A stretch of 16,599 bases of DNA, from positions 5,160-21,758 of the forward strand of contig PMMJ01000317.1 of the NCBI GenBank assembly GCA_003162255.1, in the 5' to 3' direction. Below the pieces are notes generated by a model. The model saw nothing but the letters and a program-made list of their open reading frames with translations. It was not told where the DNA came from and made no database searches. Positions 1 to 5,771 of the stretch are shown piece after piece (the stretch's first letter is position 1; each line of letters begins with the position of its first letter). Position numbers and translations under genes: made by a program. Origin of the DNA: Acidobacteriaceae bacterium. Its GTDB lineage: Bacteria; Acidobacteriota; Terriglobia; Terriglobales; Acidobacteriaceae.

Positions 1-132
1 GATGGCGCCGACCTGCGCGCCATCCAGGAACTGCTCGGCCACGAGCGACTGGCGACCACGCAACGCTACACGCAGCTCTCGGTCAAGCACGTGATGAACG
101 TCTACGACCAGACGCATCCACGGGCGAAATGA
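1..132 (+). CDS. Tyrosine recombinase/integrase, C-terminal fragment
   Basis: This is the last 43 codons of a gene that begins outside the window. It reads DGADLRAIQELLGHERLATT, then QRYTQLSVKHVMNVYDQTHPRAK and a TGA stop. The pattern LLGH-x8-RYTQ matches the end of the catalytic domain of phage-integrase/XerC-XerD tyrosine recombinases. The His of LGH belongs to the active site, and the Tyr of RYT is the nucleophile that attacks the scissile phosphate. Family members resolve chromosome dimers (Xer) or move mobile elements, and this fragment cannot tell the two apart. The short tail of about 16 residues after the Tyr is usual for XerC/D-like proteins. What follows directly is a receptor gene remnant rather than an intact partner gene. 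Confidence 0.85.
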   Translation, partial: DGADLRAIQELLGHERLATTQRYTQLSVKHVMNVYDQTHPRAK

Positions 133-211
133 CTACGGGCCCCCAAATGCGCAGCCACCCCGCATAAACAACTTAATCGCACGCTTCGACTCAGGGCAAG
201 CGCACTGCCCC

Positions 212-316
212 AACCCGGATGCCACGCAACTGGAACTTGGAAAGAGTGGATTCGGCTTACCACTGGCAGCACGCGACCCGCGAGAGATCCAGTTCGCGCT
301 GAAGTTTTATTTCTGA
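212..316 (+). pseudogene. C-terminal remnant of an Oar-type TonB-dependent receptor
   Basis: In frame 2, ending at the TGA at 314-316, the DNA encodes a peptide that closes with SGFGLPLAARDPREIQFALK and then FYF. The 'FG...A.DPREIQFALKFYF-stop' ending is the standard last beta-strand, with terminal aromatic residue, of the large TonB-dependent, carboxypeptidase-regulatory-like outer membrane receptors that are very common in Acidobacteria. No start codon or upstream receptor sequence exists: the frame runs straight back into the recombinase gene in another frame. Only about 35-50 codons of a gene of about 1,000 codons remain. The peptide match is seen in the sequence; the family call comes from known receptor endings. 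It is most likely a deletion remnant from rearrangement next to the recombinase. Confidence 0.6.
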
Positions 317-509
317 TTACCGGCGGGAATTTCCGATGGCGTTCTACGAAGGTTCAGAATGGAGTAACCTCTCGTCGGGCCATCGCCCTTGCGAACCTGA
401 CGATACGTCCAGAACTATACGTCCAGAACGGCCAACCTCGATGCGTTTGTTCGCAACCAGGCACATTGCCTGACGACGGCCCGATGTCACCGAGTCGTTT
501 CGCGCGAGT
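317..509. other. Non-coding stretch with a 13-bp direct repeat
   Basis: No gene is visible between the receptor remnant and the end of the anchor-D protein gene. The only internal structure seen is ATACGTCCAGAAC at 403-415, repeated at 417-429 (two exact copies, period 14 bp). No convincing terminator with a T-run was found for either neighbour. Confidence 0.5.
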
Positions 510-2108
510 TTACGGGGTCGGGATTACACCTTCCGCTTCGTTGGAATGCGCACTTTCCACTCCGCTTCCATCGACTGCCGTGGCCACATAGTAATAGGTC
601 TGCCCGGCTACAACCGAGGTGTCGCTGTACGCAGGGGTCGTATCCAACGCCGAATTGATCTGGGCGTAGGGCCCTCCCGAAACGTTGCCACGGTAGATGT
701 TGTAGCCTGCAATTCCGGAGTTGGTATCTGTCCAGGAAAGAGAGACGCTATGTTGTGCCGGCGCCACGCCAACCCCGCTCAGAGTCTGGGCTGGAGCATT
801 CGAGGCATTGCTGGCGACCGAAAGGACGGCACTGGCGGTGCCCGAAGACTGGGGTGAAAACGTCACAGTGACCGGCGTGCTTTGTCCGGCTGCAATCGTC
901 ACCGGGAAGGAAACCCCCGTTAGCGAGAATTCGGCACTACTCAGGCTTGCAGACGCAACGGTTACGCTTGCACCGCCAGCACTGAGGCTACTGGTCTGAC
1001 TGACGTTGGTGCCCACCGTCGCATTGCCAAAATTCAGCGCCGTAGGAGCCAGGGTAAGCTGACCCTGAGCCGTGCCGGTGCCAGAGAGCGAGACGGTTAA
1101 AGTGTTAGAAGCGTTGGAGGCCACGGTGATGCCACCCGTTGCGTTGACCGCCGATTGCGGCGCAAACACCGCGCTGAAGGTCACACTCGCACCGGGATTG
1201 AGGACCAGTGGCAAGCTCAGCCCGCTAATACTGAATCCCGTCCCGGTAACGGTGGCCTGCGAGATCGTCACGCTCGTCCGGCCCGTGTTCGTGAGCGAAT
1301 CGGTTAAAGTCATGCTGGCCCCGGTTTGTACGCTGCCAAAGGCCAGACTCGCAGGATTGGCGGTAAGTTGACCGGCAGTTGCGCCAGTACCGGTGAGAGG
1401 TATGACCAGCGCGGCACCAGTATTAGAAATAAAAAGGTTACCTCCGACCGTGCCGGCCGATTGTGGAGAGAAGGCAACGCTCAAGGTGACGCTTTGCCCC
1501 GCGCCTAGAGTCAAAGGGAAGGTGAGCCCGCTCATCGAGAATCCCGCGCCCGTTGTCTGGAGTGCCGAGAGGGTCACATTCCGGGAACGAATGTTCGTAA
1601 GCACGACAGGTACGGTGGATACGGTTCCTAGCGGCACTTGGCCAAATGACACAATCGAGGGGCTGGCGGCCACGGCCTCGCTGCTCACGCCTGTACCCCT
1701 AACCTCAAATTGAAGAGCAGCGTTCGAAGCATTGCTCGAGATATCGACCGTACCCTCCGTCCATCCAATCGCCGTTGGACTGAAGCTTACACTCAGACCA
1801 ACACTCTGTCCGGCAGGCAAGACCAGCGGCAGGCTCAAGTACGACGTGGTGAATTTGGAGTTATTTACAGTAACTCCCGAGATGGTCACACTCGTCTGTC
1901 CGTTATTAGTCAGGTTAACAAGCAAGGTTTCGGTCTGACCGACAACGGTACCGCCAAATCGAAGATACGTGGGTGTGCATGCGAGTTGCTTCGAAGCCGC
2001 GCTGGCGCTCACGGATGCCATTCCGAGGAGCAGGATCAGACTGCCAATGGTTAGAAAATGGATTGTGCGGACGGAAAGAGACCGGATGAAGGACTGGGGG
2101 AGTCGCAT
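510..2108 (-). CDS. Secreted choice-of-anchor-D (ASH-like) repeat protein with fibronectin III domain
   Basis: A 532-residue predicted exported protein. Residues 12-36 form a hydrophobic signal segment (IGSLILLLGMASVSASAAS) with a likely cleavage after the Ala-rich end. Four immunoglobulin-like repeats of about 100 residues follow, at roughly 42-141, 146-242, 247-345 and 350-447. Each carries the pattern 'P..L.FG...VG......L.N.G...V.......GF...G...P..L..G.S....V.F.P...G...G...I.SNA....L.GTG' of choice-of-anchor-D/ASH-type domains. Residues 453-530 are a fibronectin type III domain (SLSWT.....GYNIYRG, then YYYVATAVD and SAHSNE). No enzymatic motif is present, so a role in surface structure or protein binding is an inference. 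The frame extends upstream to a TTG at 2183, but the ATG at 2108 directly precedes the signal peptide and is chosen; its ribosome site is weak. It is a single-gene unit. The four repeats are similar in DNA sequence too, so assembly collapse or expansion is possible. Confidence 0.85.
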   Translation of the reverse strand: MRLPQSFIRSLSVRTIHFLTIGSLILLLGMASVSASAASKQLACTPTYLRFGGTVVGQTETLLVNLTNNGQTSVTISGVTVNNSKFTTSYLSLPLVLPAGQSVGLSVSFSPTAIGWTEGTVDISSNASNAALQFEVRGTGVSSEAVAASPSIVSFGQVPLGTVSTVPVVLTNIRSRNVTLSALQTTGAGFSMSGLTFPLTLGAGQSVTLSVAFSPQSAGTVGGNLFISNTGAALVIPLTGTGATAGQLTANPASLAFGSVQTGASMTLTDSLTNTGRTSVTISQATVTGTGFSISGLSLPLVLNPGASVTFSAVFAPQSAVNATGGITVASNASNTLTVSLSGTGTAQGQLTLAPTALNFGNATVGTNVSQTSSLSAGGASVTVASASLSSAEFSLTGVSFPVTIAAGQSTPVTVTFSPQSSGTASAVLSVASNASNAPAQTLSGVGVAPAQHSVSLSWTDTNSGIAGYNIYRGNVSGGPYAQINSALDTTPAYSDTSVVAGQTYYYVATAVDGSGVESAHSNEAEGVIPTP

Positions 2109-2313
2109 GTCATCCAGTTTGGAAGACTGGCGGCCCAAAGAACAGATTCCGGCAGTGCAGCGAGCTACTGGCCGACAGTCCAATACGCAGGCCGAGATTA
2201 TGTTGTCCGGTTGGAAACCAGAAGTGCAACCTCGATCGAAACCCGTTTAAGGACAGTCAAAGTCGATAATCCAACCTTTCAAAACGCCGAATAGCCAGAT
2301 CGTGCCTGGATGA

Positions 2314-2442
2314 CGGGCATTTGATTACCTCCATGAGAAGATCAGTGCGCTTTGCTATGAACTGGATCGGATGTGGCACGAAGAGCCTTATAGAACGGTG
2401 GTTGCAGAGGGCGTCTTCCCACCTCCGCAACCTGAAGCCTGA
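2314..2442 (+). pseudogene. Possible protein-coding remnant, unidentified
   Basis: Between in-frame stops at 2311 and 2440 lies a 42-codon open stretch with protein-like composition, containing YLHEKISALCYELDRMWHEE and ending VAEGVFPPPQPEA. It has no ATG near its beginning and no ribosome-binding site. The family is not recognised. It could be the tail of a degraded gene or chance; the surrounding 2184-2520 holds only other short, unconvincing frames. Confidence 0.2.
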
Positions 2443-2517
2443 CTTTTTCATCACAAATCACCTGTGTGCCCCATCACAGACTTCCACGCCGCGCTGGGCG
2501 ACAATGAATTCAATTTA

Positions 2518-2567
2518 GGAGAGCGGAGAAGTGTGCCCGTCCCCAAGACGGGCCTTCGAAGCTCTCC
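2518..2567. other. Long imperfect hairpin (structured RNA or terminator candidate)
   Basis: The arms GGAGAGC (2518-2524) and GCTCTCC (2561-2567) are perfectly complementary. Inside them GAAG (2528-2531) can pair with CTTC (2554-2557). Inside that GCCCGTC (2535-2541) pairs with GACGGGC (2547-2553) around the 5-nt loop CCCAA. That gives 18 pairs in 50 nt, broken by a 3x3 internal loop and a 3-nt bulge. An alternative helix GGGCC (2550-2554)/GGCCC (2568-2572) would compete with both main stems. No T-run follows on either strand, so a classical intrinsic terminator is unlikely. It lies about 410 bp upstream of the secreted-protein start and about 400 bp upstream of the DUF47 gene. Function unknown. 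Confidence 0.45.
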
Positions 2568-2572
2568 GGCCC

Positions 2573-2966
2573 ATGCGCTATTTGTTCTTTGATAATCAGA
2601 CGACGCTATATTTGAGGCAATGAGCCGACCTCAAAAAGCCGCCGAAACTATGAGTTTTAAGAGAATTGAGAGAAGAATCGAGCTAACTCCTTATTCCGGA
2701 AAATTTTGCAAAGTAAGTCCTTTGCGCTCTAGATTTTGGCGGGATGAATCCCCCTAACCCCATGATTCTAAAGATTAGGGGGGAGGGGGGTAGTGGTAAA
2801 CACGGGTTAATAGCTTAAGAGTAAATACCTGTGAGGCCTGAGTTCTTCAAACGGACGAGGGCGCCCCTCCCCACACGGACACCGCCGCGTGACCCGCTTC
2901 CTTGCGCGGTGCTTGGCTGGCATGAGATAGTACCCCGTCCTGATCCTTTGACCAGCTAACGGTGAC
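2573..2966. other. AT-richer intergenic region upstream of the phosphate genes
   Basis: No credible gene is seen. The stretch 2573-2740 is visibly more AT-rich than the coding DNA around it. It contains the G/C-run inverted repeat at 2750-2782 described separately, and the presumed promoter of the DUF47-pit pair. No clear -35/-10 pair and no convincing pho-box could be identified by eye. Confidence 0.4.
2750..2782. repeat. C-run/G-run inverted repeat
   Basis: CCCCCTAA (2750-2757) is matched by TTAGGGGG (2775-2782) around a 17-nt loop. The right arm continues into a second G-run (GGGGGG at 2785-2790). The plus strand from 2778 to 2790 is almost pure G and could form a two-tier G-quadruplex. 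Similar C-run/G-run intergenic inverted repeats are familiar from Acidobacteria, but no copy number could be checked. There is no T-run, so a repeat element or roadblock is as likely as a terminator. Confidence 0.5.
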
Positions 2967-3581
2967 ATGATCCGTCTTCTTCCGCACGAGACCAAATTTT
3001 TCGACCTGTTTGCCGAGCTTTCAACGCACATGAACGAAGGCGCGCGCTTGTTGCGCAGCATCATGGAAGATCCGCACGACCTCGCAATCCGGGTCCAACA
3101 GATGCAGGACATCGAACATCGGGGCGACAAGGCGACCCACGCCATTATTGCCAAACTGAACCAGAGTTTTATTACGCCTTTCGACCGCGAAGATATTCAT
3201 CGTCTGGCGTCGTCGCCCGACGACGTTCTCGACTTTATGAATACTGCAGCCACGCGCATGGTGATGTACAAGATCGCGCAGCCTACCGAGGCAGCAGCGG
3301 AGTTGGCGGGAATCCTGGTGCTGCAAAGCGAAGAACTGGCGCGCGGCGTTTCGCTGCTGGAGAAAAATGGCAAGGTGATGCAGCACTGCGACGAAGTCAA
3401 CCGGCTCGAGGACGAGGCCGATCAGGTCAGCCGCAAGGCCATTGGGGAACTGTTCGAACACGAGAAAGATCCCATTCAGCTGATCAAGATGAAGGAACTC
3501 TACGAAGTGCTCGAAACCGCCACCGACAAGGCCGAAGATGCGGCCAATGTGCTGGAAGCGATCGTGCTGAAGAGCGCATAG
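2967..3581 (+). CDS. DUF47/PhoU-like phosphate transport accessory protein
   Basis: A 204-residue, all-helical, soluble protein of the DUF47 family (TIGR00153, related to PhoU). It shows the expected family features: an N-terminal 'FFDLFAELSTHMNEGARLL', the helix pair 'IEHRGDKATHAIIAKLNQSFITPFDREDIHRLASSPDDVLDFMN', and a C-terminal 'LYEVLETATDKAEDAANVLEAIVLK' helix. The acidic E/D patches (IEHRGD, DREDI, TDKAEDA) are the type that bind metal clusters in PhoU-like folds. Proteins of this kind are nearly always encoded beside Pit permeases and are thought to modulate their activity. Here the gene ends 45 bp before a Pit gene on the same strand, so the two form an operon. The ATG at 2967 has a GGTGA site just upstream. 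Length is normal for the family. Confidence 0.92.
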   Translation: MIRLLPHETKFFDLFAELSTHMNEGARLLRSIMEDPHDLAIRVQQMQDIEHRGDKATHAIIAKLNQSFITPFDREDIHRLASSPDDVLDFMNTAATRMVMYKIAQPTEAAAELAGILVLQSEELARGVSLLEKNGKVMQHCDEVNRLEDEADQVSRKAIGELFEHEKDPIQLIKMKELYEVLETATDKAEDAANVLEAIVLKSA

Positions 3582-3626
3582 GTTCAACCCTGTCCCGATG
3601 CCACTGCCGCAAAGGAGCGAATTCAG

Positions 3627-4676
3627 GTGAACGCGGAAGTCGTGCTGGTGGTGATCACGGTCGTGGTCGCTCTGATTTTCGACTTCTTCAACGGATTTCA
3701 CGATGCGGCCAATAGCATCGCGACAGTGGTGTCGACGCGCGTGCTCTCTCCCAAGCTGGCGGTGGTGTGGGCGGCGGCGTTCAACTTCCTGGCCGCTTTT
3801 CTGCTGGGCACCGCGGTCGCCAACACCATCGGCCGCGGCATGATTCGACTCGATGCCGTCGACCAGTACGTGGTGCTGGCCGCGCTGTTCGGCGCCATTG
3901 TCTGGGATCTGCTGACCTGGTGGTGGGGCCTGCCGACTTCCTCGTCGCACGCGTTAATCGGTGGATACGCTGGCGCCGCCATGACCCATGAGGCAATTCA
4001 TGTGGGATGGCGTTCGGCTCCCTCGGTGATCATCGCCTCCGGGTGGTACAAGACCCTGATCTTCATTGTGGTCGCGCCCATCATGGGGCTGGTTCTGGGC
4101 TTCACCTTCATGGTCGCGATGTATTGGCTGCTAAGGAACAAGGCGCCGCAACCGGTGGATAAGTGGTTTCGTAAGCTGCAACTGCTCTCAGCCGCCGCCT
4201 ATAGCCTGGGGCACGGCGGCAACGACGCACAAAAGACCATGGGGATCGTCGCCGGAGCTCTCTATACCGCCGGATTCATGAGCAAGCAGGACATGCTCGG
4301 CAGTTGGGGACGCCTGCACTGGCCCATCATCCTCGCCGCCCATGCCGCTATCGCCGCCGGAACTTATTTTGGAGGCTGGCGCATCGTGCACACCATGGGG
4401 CAGAAGATCACAAAGCTGAAGCCGGTCGGCGGTTTTTGCGCCGAGAGCGCCGGGGCCATCACTTTGTTTGCTACCGCTCTGGCCGGAATTCCAGTCAGCA
4501 CGACGCATACCATTACCGGCGCCATCGTAGGCGTGGGCGCGGTCAACCGGTTGTCGGCAGTGCGCTGGGGGGTGGCGACGCGAATTGTGTGGGCCTGGCT
4601 GGTGACCATTCCGGCGGCAGCGGTCATGTCCGCCGTGACCTTCTGCTTGATCCGGCTGTTTCTGCGGCAGGCCTGA
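3627..4676 (+). CDS. pit: Low-affinity inorganic phosphate transporter, Pit family
   Basis: A 349-residue polytopic membrane protein of the PHO4/PiT family (PF01384), which imports phosphate, usually as a metal-phosphate complex with protons or as a sodium symport. The two inverted family signatures are intact: GFHDAANSIATVVSTR at residues 23-38 and SLGHGGNDAQKTMG at 193-206. Each half also has its Ser/Thr-rich re-entrant motif, GLPTSSSHALIG at 101-112 and GIPVSTTHTITGAIVG at 287-302. Hydrophobic segments fill most of the chain. The start is GTG at 3627, supported by a strong AAAGGAG site at 3611-3617; no better ATG exists. The size fits the compact bacterial PiT class rather than the ~500-residue E. 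coli PitA. It forms an operon with the DUF47 gene upstream. Confidence 0.95.
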   Translation: MNAEVVLVVITVVVALIFDFFNGFHDAANSIATVVSTRVLSPKLAVVWAAAFNFLAAFLLGTAVANTIGRGMIRLDAVDQYVVLAALFGAIVWDLLTWWWGLPTSSSHALIGGYAGAAMTHEAIHVGWRSAPSVIIASGWYKTLIFIVVAPIMGLVLGFTFMVAMYWLLRNKAPQPVDKWFRKLQLLSAAAYSLGHGGNDAQKTMGIVAGALYTAGFMSKQDMLGSWGRLHWPIILAAHAAIAAGTYFGGWRIVHTMGQKITKLKPVGGFCAESAGAITLFATALAGIPVSTTHTITGAIVGVGAVNRLSAVRWGVATRIVWAWLVTIPAAAVMSAVTFCLIRLFLRQA

Positions 4677-4846
4677 GTCTGCTGAGTGCGAGGGATCAAG
4701 TCCGGGTTCCGAGCGTGCCGCCGTGGCCCTTTGAAAAGAAAGAAGGTCATTACCCCGGTAACTTTGCATGGGGCGCGCCCTTGCTCCAACATGGGAAGAG
4801 GGCGTTTCTTGCCCGCCAGCAAATGTTGGACGATCGGGGCTATGAA

Positions 4847-5755
4847 ATGAGCAAAATCGCCAAGGAAAGTGTCCTGTTGTTATCGCTGTTCCTGATTGCG
4901 GCGACGGTGCAATTCTTCGCCCAGTCGCTGCCCATGGCGCTCTGCTTTTATTTTCTCCCGACTTTGTACTCGGCCTATTACTTCGGACGCCGGCACGCGA
5001 CGCTCACTGCTTTTGCCAGCGTATTCCTGGTGGTTCTGCTCGACTTCCTGAACAACCTGATGCCCCAGCACGCGGTGCTTTCGCTGCCTGGGGAGCGGCT
5101 GTTCAACTTTGCCATCTGGGCGGGGATTCTGGTGGTGGTCGGCTACGTGATGGGCACACTCTACGAGCGCAAGCAGGCGATGACCACCGACATACGGGAA
5201 AGTTTCAGCGGGCTGCTGCTGGTTCTGCAACACGTCATGGCGAACGAGAAACTCGGCGTGGGTGAAAACCAGCGGGTAGTGGAGGCGTCGACAAGAATGG
5301 GAGAGGCAATGGGCCTCGGTTCGGATCGCGTCGAGTTGCTGCGGTCGGCAGTGTTGCTGCGGGATCTGAGCAAGCTCGGCATTACCAACGACATTCTCTA
5401 TAAGGCCGCCGACGTGAGCCGCGAAGAAGTGATTGCGAGTTTCCGCAAGTCACAAAAGGCCGATGCCCGCACCCAAGCCGCCGGAAATTCGCTGCGGCGG
5501 GTGATTCCAATCATCGTGGCGCAGCAGATTGTGCGGGAGCAGGGAGCGCGTTCGGTTAACGTTCCGATCGAAGCGCACATTCTGGCCGTGGCGGATGCTT
5601 ATCAGAAATTGATCAGCGGCGCGAATGGCAAAGCGCTGTCGCCCTACCAAGCCGAACAAGAGATTATCGCCGGGTCCGGCCAGAAGTTTCACAGCGGCGT
5701 CGTGCAGGCCTTGGTGAAAATACTCGACGGGAAAGCCCAGGGCGCGGGGGCATAG
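4847..5755 (+). CDS. Membrane-anchored degenerate HD-GYP-like protein
   Basis: A 302-residue protein. Residues 7-104 hold about four membrane segments (SVLLLSLFLIAATVQFFA; ALCFYFLPTLYSAYYF; TAFASVFLVVLLDFL; NFAIWAGILVVVGYVMG), resembling DUF4118-like sensor anchors. Residues ~125-295 align by eye with an HD-GYP domain: 'NQRVVEASTRMGEAMGLGSDRVELLRSAVLLRDLSKLGITNDIL', then 'VPIEAHILAVADAYQKLISG' and 'LSPYQAEQEIIAGSGQKFHSGVV'. In HD-GYP enzymes this fold hydrolyses cyclic di-GMP using H...HD...HH...GYP metal ligands. Here the first His is Asn/Gln (141-142), the HD pair is Arg-Asp (172-173), and the GYP segment is absent (EQGARSVNVP). Catalysis is therefore unlikely, and a sensory or scaffolding role is inferred. 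The frame is open far upstream inside pit. The ATG at 4847 is chosen because it precedes the first membrane segment; an ATG at 4823 is possible. Confidence 0.75.
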   Translation: MSKIAKESVLLLSLFLIAATVQFFAQSLPMALCFYFLPTLYSAYYFGRRHATLTAFASVFLVVLLDFLNNLMPQHAVLSLPGERLFNFAIWAGILVVVGYVMGTLYERKQAMTTDIRESFSGLLLVLQHVMANEKLGVGENQRVVEASTRMGEAMGLGSDRVELLRSAVLLRDLSKLGITNDILYKAADVSREEVIASFRKSQKADARTQAAGNSLRRVIPIIVAQQIVREQGARSVNVPIEAHILAVADAYQKLISGANGKALSPYQAEQEIIAGSGQKFHSGVVQALVKILDGKAQGAGA

Positions 5756-5771
5756 CAGCACTCGTAGATAC

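Noticed and set aside
2518..2572. A tRNA with 7-bp acceptor GGAGAGC/GCTCTCC and a TTCGAA motif
   Set aside because: The element is only 50 nt long. It has no D-arm, and TTCGAA directly abuts the 3' acceptor strand with no T-stem.
3021..3950. 309-codon minus-strand frame across DUF47 and pit
   Set aside because: His/Arg/Gln-rich shadow translation spanning two well-supported plus-strand genes.
4750..4761. TTACC-CC-GGTAA palindrome as an operator for the HD-GYP-like gene
   Set aside because: Arms of only 5 bp, with no promoter visible next to it; expected by chance in a window of this size.
4304..4846. Extended 483-residue version of the HD-GYP-like protein
   Set aside because: Its first ~180 residues overlap pit in another frame and read as an Arg/His-rich shadow. 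The membrane protein starts at 4847 or 4823.
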